A stretch of 64,000 nt of DNA from JAXMCK01 sp046349395 (GTDB lineage: Bacteria > Pseudomonadota > Alphaproteobacteria > Geminicoccales > Geminicoccaceae). This document shows positions 1-8,890 of the stretch, piece by piece; the first letter of the stretch is position 1, and every line of letters begins with the position of its first letter. The notes under the pieces are model-generated. The model ran no database searches. It saw only the letters and a list, made by a program, of their open reading frames with translations, and was not told where the DNA came from. Position numbers and translations under genes: made by a program. The stretch lies in contig JAXMCK010000004.1 in NCBI GenBank assembly GCA_046349395.1, forward strand, positions 558,001 to 622,000, read 5' to 3'.

Positions 1-128
1 CGAGCACGCCGCGACGTCGCCATCTCGTGCCGTGCACCACTGATCACCCCGACTGTTTCACCCAGGCGTCGATTTAGGCGTGAAGGCGGCGGCGGAAAAG
101 CTCGGGGGACCGGTAGACGGCGGAGCGT

Positions 129-1766
129 TTAGGCAGCCTGTCGCGTCAGGCGGGACATCTCGGCGAGCAAGGCCTGGGGGCTGACCGGCTTCGTGAGATA
201 GCCGTCCATGCCGGCATTCCGGCAGCGCTCCGAGTCGCCCTGCATGGCATTGGCGGTCACGGCGATAATGGGGGTCCGGGCGCGCCTCGGTTCGTCCAGC
301 GCCCGGATGCGACGTGTCGCCTCCAGCCCGTCCAAGCCGGGCATTTGGACGTCCATGAGCACGAGGTCGAACGGCTCGGCCCGAAGGGCATCGAGCGCCT
401 CGGCGCCGTCGCCGACCGGCCGGGCCGTGCAGCCGGCCCGTTCCAGGAGGATGCCCAGCAGGCGCCTGTTCACCGGGTTGTCGTCGGCGACGAGCACCTT
501 CAAGGGTGGCGGGCGGGTCTCTTCGAGCGTGTGGACCGTGACGAGCTCACCGGCCTGACCGGCCAGCACCTGACGCAGGCATCGGAGCAGGCTTTCCGCC
601 GCGATGTCCTTCGGCAGATAGGCGGCGAACCCGGCCGCGCGCGCGGCGGCCGCATCGCCGCGGAGGCCGGACCCGTCGAGCAGCACCATGGCCGGGCGGC
701 CGAACCGCGGCTCGCCGGCGATCCGTGCACCCAACTCGTTGCCCGGCAGGTCGGGCAGGGCGCGGTCGATCACCACGACGTCGAACGGGCTGCCACGCGT
801 CGCGGCGTCGTCGTAGTGGGCCAGAGCCTGACCGGCCGAGCGGGCGGTGCGGACGAGCAGGCCGGATTGGCCGAGAAGGGCCGAGAGCAGGTCTCGGGTG
901 CGATCGACCGCGTCCACGATCAGCAGCGAGGCGCCGGAGAGGTTCGACTCGGACGTATCGCGAAGGGGGGCATCGGTCGATGCCACCGGCAGATCGAGCG
1001 TGAGTACCATGACCGTGCCGCCGCCCGGCCGCGCAGCACCTTCGAGCGTACCGCCCAGAGCCGTGGCGAGCCGGCGGGAGATGGCCAGACCAAGGCCGCT
1101 GCCACCGTAGCGCCCCGGTGCTTCGCCCTGCGCGTACGCGTCGAAAAGGCTTGGCAGTCGCTCGGCGGGTATGCCGATCCCCGTGTCGGCGACCCTGATG
1201 GTCAGTCCGGCGCGATCCGGTCGTGAAGCGACCGGAGCCGCGTCGATCGCGACATGGCCGCGCTCGGTGAACTTGATCGCGTTGCCGACGAGATTGACCA
1301 GGATCTGGCGCAGCCGTGCCGGGTCCGAATGCAGAATGGCGGGGGTGCCGGGCGCGATCGCGAGCCGCAGGTCGAGGTCCGCGCGCTCGGCACGAGGCAG
1401 CATCATGGCGCGCAGCCGCTGCAGGAACGGCTCGAGGGCGAAATCGACCGGCGCCAGCTCCAACCGGCCGGCGTCGATGCGGCCGATGTCGAGAAGGTCG
1501 TTGACGAGGGCCAAGAGAGTCTCTGCGGACTCGACGATCGTGGAAACGCAGCCGGCCTGCTCCTCGTCGAGGTGTGTGTCGCGCAGGAGGCGCGCCATGC
1601 CCAGCACGCCGTTCATGGGTTCGCGGATGTCGTGGCTCGTGGTCGCGATCAGGAGCGCACGGTTGCTGCTCGCGGCTTGTGCCGCCGTGAGTTGACGGCG
1701 CAGTTCGCCAAGCTCGCGCCGAAGGGCGGACCTGCTGCGCCGCACCGCCCTGCCGCGGCGATGCAC
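129..1766 (-). CDS. Cytoplasmic hybrid sensor histidine kinase with two receiver domains
   Basis: A 545-residue two-component hybrid kinase. After a basic, coiled-coil-like N-terminus (about residues 1-38) comes a HisKA domain with phosphoacceptor His45 in SHDIREPMNG. A HATPase_c domain follows (about 150-260) with NLVGNAIKF, DTGIGIP and GGSGLGLAISRR motifs. A first receiver (about 280-395) keeps an Asp in VVVIDRALPDLPG and a Lys in LPKDI. A second, canonical receiver (about 420-540) has VLVADDNPVN, LVLMDVQMPGLDG and LTKP. There is no membrane segment, PAS or other sensor domain, so the input must come from a partner protein. The start is GTG, 31 bases after the stop of the small gene upstream on the same strand, which suggests co-transcription. 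No output regulator is encoded nearby. The kinase assignment is firm; the signal is unknown. Confidence 0.93.
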   Translation of the reverse strand: MHRRGRAVRRSRSALRRELGELRRQLTAAQAASSNRALLIATTSHDIREPMNGVLGMARLLRDTHLDEEQAGCVSTIVESAETLLALVNDLLDIGRIDAGRLELAPVDFALEPFLQRLRAMMLPRAERADLDLRLAIAPGTPAILHSDPARLRQILVNLVGNAIKFTERGHVAIDAAPVASRPDRAGLTIRVADTGIGIPAERLPSLFDAYAQGEAPGRYGGSGLGLAISRRLATALGGTLEGAARPGGGTVMVLTLDLPVASTDAPLRDTSESNLSGASLLIVDAVDRTRDLLSALLGQSGLLVRTARSAGQALAHYDDAATRGSPFDVVVIDRALPDLPGNELGARIAGEPRFGRPAMVLLDGSGLRGDAAAARAAGFAAYLPKDIAAESLLRCLRQVLAGQAGELVTVHTLEETRPPPLKVLVADDNPVNRRLLGILLERAGCTARPVGDGAEALDALRAEPFDLVLMDVQMPGLDGLEATRRIRALDEPRRARTPIIAVTANAMQGDSERCRNAGMDGYLTKPVSPQALLAEMSRLTRQAA

Positions 1767-1797
1767 GTCGTTCGTCCCGAAGCTGTTCCGGTGCCGA

Positions 1798-2142
1798 TCA
1801 GGCGCCGTTGTGCGACATGACCCTGACGACGAGTTCGCGAGGATAGAAGACGGTGACGCCGTTGGCGAACCGCATCTGCCGGAAGCCGGACACGTCGTCG
1901 CCGGACAGCGTGACGTGGGTCGATGCTTCGCCGTGGCTGACCACGGGCACCGACGCGATCAGATTGAGTGACCGCAGCAACGAGTCGTTGAGCAGGACGA
2001 TCTCGCCCAGCGCGTCCGGTACCAGATCCTCGAAGTGGATGGTCGGTGCCGCCGGCTCGACGTCGATCAGGTCGGCCGGCATCGGGGTGCCGATCGCGTC
2101 CGCGCGGGTTGCCCTGGGCGCACGAAGAGCCATCACCGCCAT
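1798..2142 (-). CDS. Small protein of unknown function, paralog A
   Basis: 114 residues, family not recognised. The second half aligns with the next gene upstream (2263-2580): LVPDALGEIVLLNDS against LLPDARGAVVLMNDS, and GDDVSGFRQMRFANGVTVFY against GDDVTGFHWFRFANGVTLYC. The two are therefore diverged tandem duplicates. It has no signal peptide or membrane segment. A purine-rich GGGGA lies 9 bases before the ATG, and a second ATG three codons in is also possible. It ends 31 bases before the hybrid kinase on the same strand, so a link to that kinase is a reasonable but untested inference. Confidence 0.75.
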   Translation of the reverse strand: MAVMALRAPRATRADAIGTPMPADLIDVEPAAPTIHFEDLVPDALGEIVLLNDSLLRSLNLIASVPVVSHGEASTHVTLSGDDVSGFRQMRFANGVTVFYPRELVVRVMSHNGA

Positions 2143-2262
2143 CTATGTACATCCCCTTCTTTGGCCGCCGGAGATCATTCCCCGATCCGGGCGATCATCG
2201 TTACCGTCTCTCAACCTATACGCTATTCCAGCCATCGCACTCAATGGCTTTCCGGTTGAGCG

Positions 2263-2580
2263 CTACGTCGGCGGAACCTTGAGCGTCAGGACGACGTCGG
2301 GCGGGCAATAGAGCGTCACGCCGTTGGCGAAGCGGAACCAGTGGAATCCCGTGACGTCGTCGCCCGCGAGAGTCCGCTCTGCACCGGCAACGCCCTTGCC
2401 GACGACGGACGAAGAAGCCTCGACCATCATGTAGCGGAGGTGGGAGTCGTTCATCAGGACGACGGCGCCGCGCGCGTCCGGCAGCAACTGCTCGAGGGTG
2501 AGCATCGGCGCCTCCATGTCGTCACTGCTGCCGACACCGTCGAAGATGGGCATCAACGCGCTGATGGTTCGTCCCATCAT
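2263..2580 (-). CDS. Small protein of unknown function, paralog B
   Basis: 105 residues, homologous over its last ~75 residues to the downstream gene at 1798-2142; the shared core is GDDV(S/T)GF-x3-RFANGVT(V/L)(F/Y). The start chosen is the first ATG of an ATG-ATG pair, preceded at 7 bases by AGGA. The reading frame runs open further upstream to 2694, but that extension is Cys-rich, has no counterpart in the paralog and lacks a ribosome site. About 120 bases separate the pair. It lies on the same strand as the paralog and the orphan kinase. Function unknown. Confidence 0.72.
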   Translation of the reverse strand: MMGRTISALMPIFDGVGSSDDMEAPMLTLEQLLPDARGAVVLMNDSHLRYMMVEASSSVVGKGVAGAERTLAGDDVTGFHWFRFANGVTLYCPPDVVLTLKVPPT

Positions 2581-2718
2581 TAGTTGTCCTACAGAAGGTC
2601 GTGGGCAATGGTTCTCAATCGTTGCCCAATGCGATACGCCGCACCCAAGATCGGTGCAACCTGACGCCGCCCCGTTTTCCAGCATTCGGGGCAAAACACT
2701 CTATTCTGCTGCACCCAG

Positions 2719-4200
2719 TTACGAATTAACCGAGGGGCATAGGCGGACTGCGCGAGGCAGACGAGCGAAATTCAACTCTGACGGATCGGCTGTATTTGCA
2801 CCAGATGCACGCACTACGAGAATTTCACTCGCCAACGGCTCGAAGTCGGCCCGGAAGTGAACGGAGCTCTTGAGCGCCAGGATCCGCTTCTCAGCCGGCT
2901 CGACGCCCAAATGGCGAAAGATCGCCTGATCGGCGGCCTGCAGGGGGCGCGACGACAAAAGAACTTCGACACCTGGAGCACTGTCGAAGCGAAGTCGTGC
3001 CATAGGACCGAGCTGCATTCGATTGCCCAGATACATCGGTCCCGTCGCCGTGAACTTGCCGTCACCGAGCGCCATGACGTGCACGGTCTCGCGTAGTGGC
3101 ACGACGTCCGCCGGTCCATAGCGACCGCCGATCGCCAAATCGGCGAGAACCGCACCTACACCGGCTGAGTGGGCAGCGGCAGCGGCCTCCGGATCGCACA
3201 GGAGGGCCAGCACGGCGTCCTCCGCGCGGTGCCGGACGAGGGCATCGAGCAGCCCGGTCGTGTCCGAGCTGCCGCCTCCGCCGGGATTGTCCTGCGTGTC
3301 GGCCAGGATCACGGGTCCCTCGCCCGAAGCCAGCATGGCGTGGGCGACGGCCTCGTCGGCGGACCAGAAGCGGCCGGCGAAGTCGGACTCCGCGGCGGCG
3401 AACGCTGCTGCCAAACGGTCAGCGGCCAAGTCGGCTGCTGCCTGAGTGTCGGCATAGGCCAGGATCGACGGGCCGCCGGCGGCCGTATCGGCGGGCGGGA
3501 AGCCGGGGCAGATCGAGGCCGACAGCAGCGTAGTGTCGTCGAGCATGGCGTAGAGCCCGCGGGCCGGCTCGATCGTGGTGCACTGCCAGGGCAAGGGAAC
3601 GAGGAAGTCGATCTTGCGGTGCGCCTTGGCGATCCTCTGCCCGCCGATGAGACGCTCCAGGAGCGGCAGGCAGCGTGCCCCCGTTACCGCAAGATCGATG
3701 TGCGGATAGGTGCGGTAGGCGACCATCGCGTCGGTCAGCTCGACCATCGCCGCCGACACGTTGGCGTGCAGGTCGAGGGCCGCCACCAGCGGTAGAGCGC
3801 CCAGGACCGCGCGGAGGCGGCGGAGAAGCTCGCCTTCGCCGTCGTCGGTGACATCGGTGACCATGGCCCCGTGCAGGTCGAGGAACACGCCGTCGACGGG
3901 AAGGGCAGCGGCCAGATCGTTCACCATCATGGCCGCAAGGCGCTCGAAGGCATCGGCCGTCACCGGGCCGGACGGGACGGCATTCGCCCAGGTCAGGGGT
4001 ACCACCTCGTGGCCGGCGGCCAGCGCGGCATCGATGAAACCCGTGACGGCGAGGTTGATCCCGGCGGTGTTCGGGATCAGGTCGGGCCCGCGCGATAAGG
4101 CCGGCCAGCCGTCGGCCTGGACGAACCGTTCGAAAGTGGCGGGCTGCGGGGCGAAACTGTTGGTCTCGTGATGCAGCCCGCCGACGGCGATGCGCGCCAT
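2719..4200 (-). CDS. M81 family metallopeptidase (microcystinase C / MlrC-like)
   Basis: 493 residues. The MlrC/DUF1485 family is recognised from the N-terminal GGLHHETNSFAP, the metal-ligand motifs DLHGAM and DLHANVS, and the C-terminal-domain motif DNPGGGGSSDTTGLL. Family members are zinc-dependent peptidases; MlrC in Sphingomonas cleaves linearised microcystin, but most relatives have no known substrate. The start is the ATG whose first base is the last base of the spermidine synthase stop codon (TGATG), so translation is probably coupled. The frame is open upstream inside speE, but that part resembles nothing. No signal peptide is seen, so it is predicted to be cytoplasmic. Its real substrate is unknown; the coupling to speE hints at a small amide or peptide related to polyamines. 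Confidence 0.88.
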   Translation of the reverse strand: MARIAVGGLHHETNSFAPQPATFERFVQADGWPALSRGPDLIPNTAGINLAVTGFIDAALAAGHEVVPLTWANAVPSGPVTADAFERLAAMMVNDLAAALPVDGVFLDLHGAMVTDVTDDGEGELLRRLRAVLGALPLVAALDLHANVSAAMVELTDAMVAYRTYPHIDLAVTGARCLPLLERLIGGQRIAKAHRKIDFLVPLPWQCTTIEPARGLYAMLDDTTLLSASICPGFPPADTAAGGPSILAYADTQAAADLAADRLAAAFAAAESDFAGRFWSADEAVAHAMLASGEGPVILADTQDNPGGGGSSDTTGLLDALVRHRAEDAVLALLCDPEAAAAAHSAGVGAVLADLAIGGRYGPADVVPLRETVHVMALGDGKFTATGPMYLGNRMQLGPMARLRFDSAPGVEVLLSSRPLQAADQAIFRHLGVEPAEKRILALKSSVHFRADFEPLASEILVVRASGANTADPSELNFARLPRAVRLCPSVNS

Positions 4201-5045
4201 CAATAGCCGACCCGTTTGATCATCCAGGCCGGATGGGCGAAGGAGGCCACGTGGACGGCCGGCGTGTAGTACCGCAGGCCCAGTGGGACCGGGCGACTGC
4301 GCAGCGCCTCGGCGTCGAGCCGTGCCTTGGCCGGATCGTCGGTCGCGAAGCCCAGCGCCATGGCACCCCCGACATAGGTGGGAACCACGGGCAGGAAATA
4401 GTCGACATGCGCGAATTCGGCGGCACGCTGCGTCGCCTGGGTCTCGACCAGCTCGTCGGGCTTGATGGACGGGTTGCCGCACTGGGTCGCCATGATCCCG
4501 CCCGGCGTCAGGATGCGGCGGCAGTTGCGGTAGAAGGGCTCGGTGAAGAGGACGGCCGCAGGACCCATCGGATCGGTCGAATCGACGATGACGACGTCGA
4601 AGCGCTCATCGGTCAGGGCGGCGAAGCGCTCGCCGTCGGCGACCAGCACGCGGGCGCGGGGATCGTCGAAGGCGCCGTCGGACAGTGTCGGCAGATAGCG
4701 CTTCGAGAGCTCGATCACACTGGCGTCGATCTCGACCTGGGTGACCCGGCGCACGCCCGGGTGCTTCAGCGCCTCGCGCAGACAACCGCCGTCGCCGCCG
4801 CCGATGATCAGGACCTCGCGCGCTGTACCGTGCGCCATGACGGGCACGTGGACCAGCATTTCATGGTAGCAGAACTCGTCGCCGGTCGTGGTCTGCACGA
4901 TGCCGTCGAGGGCCAGGACGCGACCCCAGTCCTCGCTGTCGAAGATCAGCAATTCCTGCAGGGTCGTCTGCTCGTGCAGGATCACGTCCTTGATCCTGAT
5001 CGACTGCCGCCAGTTCGCGTGCAGCCGCTCCTCGAACCACTCCAT
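4200..5045 (-). CDS. speE: Spermidine synthase (polyamine aminopropyltransferase)
   Basis: 281 residues, the usual size for SpeE. It transfers the aminopropyl group of decarboxylated S-adenosylmethionine to putrescine. Visible family features are the N-terminal WFEE, the DGIVQTTTGDEFCYHEML segment, the nucleotide-binding loop IIGGGDGGCLREALKHP, and the active-site region DSTDPMGPAAVLFTEPFY. The start is the ATG at 5045, preceded by GGAGGA at about 5 bases; the frame is open upstream to 5198 but without homology. The gene overlaps the downstream M81 peptidase by one base. No speD is seen in the window. Confidence 0.95.
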   Translation of the reverse strand: MEWFEERLHANWRQSIRIKDVILHEQTTLQELLIFDSEDWGRVLALDGIVQTTTGDEFCYHEMLVHVPVMAHGTAREVLIIGGGDGGCLREALKHPGVRRVTQVEIDASVIELSKRYLPTLSDGAFDDPRARVLVADGERFAALTDERFDVVIVDSTDPMGPAAVLFTEPFYRNCRRILTPGGIMATQCGNPSIKPDELVETQATQRAAEFAHVDYFLPVVPTYVGGAMALGFATDDPAKARLDAEALRSRPVPLGLRYYTPAVHVASFAHPAWMIKRVGY

Positions 5046-5124
5046 GCCGTCCTCCCGATTCGCTGCGGCGGAGTGTAGGGGAGAGGGATGCCGGGCGACA
5101 GTCGACGTCCGCCGCTCCCGTGCA

Positions 5125-5334
5125 TCAGTCGCCTTCGGAAGACCATGCCCCGGCCCAGGAAAAGCGGATGCTGCGGTCGCGCAGGCCGGCCTGGACAACC
5201 TCGATACCGCCCGACTTCACCATCCATTCCAGCCGGTGGTCGCGATACGCACGCTTGCGCCCGCCCGTGATGTAGGTCTCGCCCGCCGCTGTCATTTTCG
5301 CCACAGCCGCGTCGAGCCCGGCGAAGGTAGACAT
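5125..5334 (-). CDS. Hypothetical 69-residue protein
   Basis: A short basic protein with a Gly-Gly-Arg-Lys-Arg stretch near its middle and no recognised domain. It lies 79 bases upstream of speE on the same strand, and its ATG has only a weak ribosome site. Its frame is the same as that of the decayed glutathione S-transferase just upstream, separated from it by a stop at 5365-5367, but the sequence does not resemble a transferase. It could be a real small gene or chance coding in GC-rich DNA. Confidence 0.35.
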   Translation of the reverse strand: MSTFAGLDAAVAKMTAAGETYITGGRKRAYRDHRLEWMVKSGGIEVVQAGLRDRSIRFSWAGAWSSEGD

Positions 5335-5364
5335 CTCGGACGGCCTCGCGCTCAGGCGCGCGTG

Positions 5365-5643
5365 TCAGCGGGCGAGTGGGCTGTCGGCCGGCAAAGGCAG
5401 CGGGTCGCGCCAGCGCTCTTCGCTGTAGTCCATGATCACGGTCGACTCGAAGATCCCGGTCAGACCGTCGATCAGCACCGGGACCTCGGCCCTGGTGTCC
5501 GCGACCGCGAAGGCACCGTCCGTGCGACCGGTGCCAAAAGTCTCGGGCAGCTCAGCCCTGAACTCGATCTACTTTTCGCGAAGCGCGATCTCGACCTTCT
5601 GCGCCTAGGACGAGAGCGGGTGCTCGCAGAGCAGCAGCTCCGG
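5365..5643 (-). pseudogene. Glutathione S-transferase N-terminal domain remnant
   Basis: Reading the minus strand from 5643 in a single frame gives PELLLCEHPLSS, stop, AQKVEIALREK, stop, IEFRAELPE, then GTGRTDGAFAVAD, AEVPVLIDGLTGIFEST and VIMDYSEERW, ending PLPADSPLAR and a stop. This is the thioredoxin-like N-terminal domain of a GST, including the cis-Pro VP and the ES glutathione-binding pair. In-frame TAG codons sit at 5605-5607 (where relatives have Tyr) and 5569-5571 (where relatives have Gly). The helical C-terminal domain is absent. No frameshift is needed, so this is a truncated gene inactivated by nonsense mutations. Confidence 0.82.
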
Positions 5644-5836
5644 CGCACTCCAGCAGTGACGCCTCGGTCCAGACTGGCAACGGCACTGCTGTCGTGTCGA
5701 TGGGGTCCGGTCGGGCGACGCCGCGTCGCCCGACACAGCCGCGACGCCGCTTCATTCAGCTTAAGCCGCCAGCGGCATCCGTCGGATCGACGCCAATTGA
5801 GGTCGCTTCGGCTTGCGTGAAGACCCGCGGAAGAAG

Positions 5837-5912
<76 letters not shown>

Positions 5913-5925
5913 GCGGGGTGGGCGG

Positions 5926-5954
5926 CATGTAGAGGGCCGGGCGGAGGCCGTCAA
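5926..5954 (-). promoter_or_regulatory. Probable sigma-70 promoter of tRNA-Lys
   Basis: On the minus strand TTGACG (5949-5954) is followed after exactly 17 bases by TACATG (5926-5931). Transcription would start a few bases before the tRNA 5' end at 5912. The -35 box is strong and the -10 box is weak. Confidence 0.5.
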
Positions 5955-6018
5955 GCCGGGGCGGGGTGCGGGGGCGATGCTTCTTGTCGCGTCGGTGATG
6001 CGCCCAGCGCGGAGGAGC

Positions 6019-6044
6019 GTCCCGTGACCCGGGGGTCACGGGAC
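6019..6044 (-). terminator. Perfect 11-bp hairpin downstream of acnA
   Basis: GTCCCGTGACC and its exact complement flank the four-base loop CGGG, starting 9 bases beyond the aconitase stop. No U-tract follows on the minus strand, so it may protect the 3' end or work with Rho rather than act as a classical intrinsic terminator. Confidence 0.45.
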
Positions 6045-6052
6045 GACGTAGC

Positions 6053-8761
6053 TCAGGCGTTGCCGGCCGGGGTGCTGCCCAGAAGCTGGCGCAGCACGTA
6101 CTGCAGGATCCCGCCGTTGCGGTAGTAGTCGACCTCATCGAGCGTATCGACGCGGCAGAGGACGGGCACGTCGTCGACCTTGCCGCCGCTGCGGTGGATG
6201 CGGCAGGTTAGCTCCATGCGCGGCTTCAGGCCGGCGTCGAGGCCAAGAATGTCGATGGTCTCGCTGCCGTCGAGGCCCAGCGTCTTGCGGTCGGTGCCGG
6301 GGTAGAAGCAGAGCGGCAGCACGCCCATGCCGACGAGGTTCGAGCGGTGGATGCGCTCGAAGGTCTCGGCCAGCACGGCCTTCACACCCAGGAGGTTGGT
6401 GCCCTTGGCCGCCCAGTCGCGGGACGAGCCGGTGCCATACTCTTTGCCGCCGATGACGACGAGCGGCACGTTCCGCTTCTTGTACTCCATGGCGGCGTCG
6501 TAGATGGACATCTCCGTGCCGTCGGGCTGGAGGATGGTGTTGCCGCCCTCCTTGCCGCCCAGCATCTCGTTCTTTATCCGGATGTTGGCGAAGGTGCCCC
6601 GCATCATGACGTCGTGGCTGCCGCGGCGGGCACCGTACTGGTTGAAGTCCTTTGGCTCGACGCCACGGCCCGTCAGGTACTTCGCCGCCGGGCTGGTTTT
6701 GGCGATGTTGCCGGCCGGACTGATGTGGTCGGTGGTGATCGAGTCGCCGAGGAGTGCGAGGATGCGGGCACCCTTGATGTCGGGAGTGGCCGTCCCTGCC
6801 GTGCGCGCCATGCCGTCGAAGTAGGGCGGCAGCTGGATGTAGGTGCTGGAGTCGTCCCAGCTGTAGGTCATGGCGGCGTCGCCGCCGCCGATCGCCTGCC
6901 AGTGCTGGTCGCCCGTGAAGACGTCGGCGTAGGAGTCGGTGAAGGCCGTGCGGGTGACCGCCTGGCGGACGGCGGCGTCGATCTCCTGCGGGGTCGGCCA
7001 GACGTCCTTCAGGTAGACGGGCTTGCCGTCCTTGCCGGTGCCGAGCGGCTCGGTCGTGATGTCGCGCCGCATCGAGCCCAGAAGCGCATAGGCGACGACG
7101 AGCGGCGGCGAGGCCAGGTAGTTGGCCTTCACCAGCGGATGGACACGGCCCTCGAAGTTGCGGTTGCCGGAGAGGACGGCCGAGACGACGAGCTTGCCCT
7201 CGGTGATGGCGTCGTTGACCGGATCCGGCAGCGGGCCGGAATTGCCGATGCAGGTCGTGCAGCCATAGCCGACGAGATCGAAGCCGACCTGGTCGAGATA
7301 GCCGTCGAGGCCGGCACGGGCGAGATAGTCGGTGACAGCCTTGGAGCCCGGGGCCAGCGAGGTCTTGACCCAGGGCTTGCGGGTGAGGCCGCGCTCGGCC
7401 GCCTTCTTGGCGACGAGGCCAGCGGCGATCATCACGCCCGGATTGCTCGTGTTGGTGCACGAGGTGATGGCGGCGATGACGGTGTCGCCGTGGGCGAGAT
7501 CGTGGCCCATGCCGGCAACGGGCGCCTTGGCGTCGTCCGGGCTGTCGCCGGCGAGCGAGGGCAGCGCCTCCTCGAAGCCTTTCTTGGCGGCCTTCAGGGG
7601 TACACGGTCCTGCGGGCGCTTGGGGCCGGCGAGCGAGGGCTCGACCGCACCCAGGTCCAGGTCCAGCGTGTCGGTGAAGACGGGATCGGCGGCATCGTCG
7701 TGGCGCCACATGCCCTGCGCCTTGGCATAGGCCTCGACCAGCGCCACCCGCTTTGGATCGCGGCCGGTCAGCCGCATATAGTCGAGCGTGATCTCGTCGA
7801 CCGGGAAGAAGCCGCAGGTGGCACCATACTCGGGCGCCATGTTGGCGATGGTCGCACGGTCGGCCAGTGGCAACTTGCCGACGCCGGGGCCGTAGAACTC
7901 GACGAACTTGCCGACCACACCCTTCTTGCGGAGCATCTGGGTGACGGTGAGCACGAGGTCGGTGGCGGTCGCACCCTCGGGCAGCTTGCCGGTCAGCTTG
8001 AAGCCGACGACCTCGGGGATCAGCATCGAGACGGGCTGGCCCAGCATCGCGGCTTCGGCCTCGATTCCGCCCACACCCCAGCCCAGCACGGCGAGGCCGT
8101 TCACCATCGTCGTGTGGCTGTCGGTGCCGACAAGCGTGTCGGGATAGGCGACCTGCCGGTTGCCCTCAGGGGCGGTCCAGACGACCTGGGAGAGGTACTC
8201 CAGGTTCACCTGGTGGCAGATGCCGGTACCCGGCGGCACGACGCGGAAATTGTCGAACGACTTCGAACCCCAGCGCAGGAAGGCGTAGCGCTCGCCGTTG
8301 CGCTCGTATTCGAGCTCGACGTTTTCCGCGAAGGCCTTGCGGCTGGCAAAGGCGTCGACCTGCACCGAGTGGTCGATGACGAGGTCGACCGGGACCAGCG
8401 GGTTGATCTTCTTCGGATCGCCACCCAGCGCCACCATCGCATCACGCATGGCGGCGAGGTCGACGACGGCGGGGACCCCGGTGAAGTCCTGCATCAGGAC
8501 GCGCGCCGGGCGATAGGCGATCTCCTGCTCGGAGGTCTTGCTGCCGAGCCAGGCGACCATCGCCTTCAAGTGATCGACGGTGACCGAGCGGCCGTCCTCG
8601 AAGCGCAGCAGGTTCTCCAGCAGCACCTTGAGCGAGAACGGCAGGCGGGAGACGTCGCCCAGGGTCTTCGCGGCCTCGGGCAGCGAGAAATAGTCGTACT
8701 CGATGCCGCCGACATCCAGCGGGCGGCGGACTTTAAGGGAATCGTGGCCGGAAACGCGCAC
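6053..8761 (-). CDS. acnA: Aconitate hydratase A
   Basis: 902 residues with the chosen start. TCA-cycle aconitase (IRP1/AcnA type), interconverting citrate and isocitrate through a [4Fe-4S] cluster. Cluster cysteines are in AITSCTNTSNPGV and GYGCTTCIGNSGPL. The C-terminal swivel domain has GDSITTDHISPAG and KEYGTGSSRDWAAKG. The frame opens at a TTG at 8779, but the AGGAGG ribosome site lies inside codons 2-3 of that frame, 9 bases before a GTG at 8761; the GTG is therefore the likely start, giving an N-terminus VRVSGHDSLKVRR that fits the family. Monocistronic, with a strong hairpin after the stop. Confidence 0.96.
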   Translation of the reverse strand: MRVSGHDSLKVRRPLDVGGIEYDYFSLPEAAKTLGDVSRLPFSLKVLLENLLRFEDGRSVTVDHLKAMVAWLGSKTSEQEIAYRPARVLMQDFTGVPAVVDLAAMRDAMVALGGDPKKINPLVPVDLVIDHSVQVDAFASRKAFAENVELEYERNGERYAFLRWGSKSFDNFRVVPPGTGICHQVNLEYLSQVVWTAPEGNRQVAYPDTLVGTDSHTTMVNGLAVLGWGVGGIEAEAAMLGQPVSMLIPEVVGFKLTGKLPEGATATDLVLTVTQMLRKKGVVGKFVEFYGPGVGKLPLADRATIANMAPEYGATCGFFPVDEITLDYMRLTGRDPKRVALVEAYAKAQGMWRHDDAADPVFTDTLDLDLGAVEPSLAGPKRPQDRVPLKAAKKGFEEALPSLAGDSPDDAKAPVAGMGHDLAHGDTVIAAITSCTNTSNPGVMIAAGLVAKKAAERGLTRKPWVKTSLAPGSKAVTDYLARAGLDGYLDQVGFDLVGYGCTTCIGNSGPLPDPVNDAITEGKLVVSAVLSGNRNFEGRVHPLVKANYLASPPLVVAYALLGSMRRDITTEPLGTGKDGKPVYLKDVWPTPQEIDAAVRQAVTRTAFTDSYADVFTGDQHWQAIGGGDAAMTYSWDDSSTYIQLPPYFDGMARTAGTATPDIKGARILALLGDSITTDHISPAGNIAKTSPAAKYLTGRGVEPKDFNQYGARRGSHDVMMRGTFANIRIKNEMLGGKEGGNTILQPDGTEMSIYDAAMEYKKRNVPLVVIGGKEYGTGSSRDWAAKGTNLLGVKAVLAETFERIHRSNLVGMGVLPLCFYPGTDRKTLGLDGSETIDILGLDAGLKPRMELTCRIHRSGGKVDDVPVLCRVDTLDEVDYYRNGGILQYVLRQLLGSTPAGNA

Positions 8762-8890
8762 GGCTTGAGCCCTCCTCAAGGGTTCAGGTTCCTACAGCCG
8801 CGCGGCGGGGAGCGCCCCGGTCCCGCGGAACACTGCAAGGTAAGTCTAGGGGCCAAGCCCGCGCAACTGAACGCGGCGCAAAAGCGCGCG

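Noticed and set aside
1..128. End of a gene entering from the left edge
   Set aside because: A short minus-strand frame ending in RRRLHA is visible but has no start or homology; nothing can be supported.
4483..5198. N-terminal extensions of the M81 and speE frames
   Set aside because: They overlap neighbours, lack homology and ignore good downstream ribosome sites.
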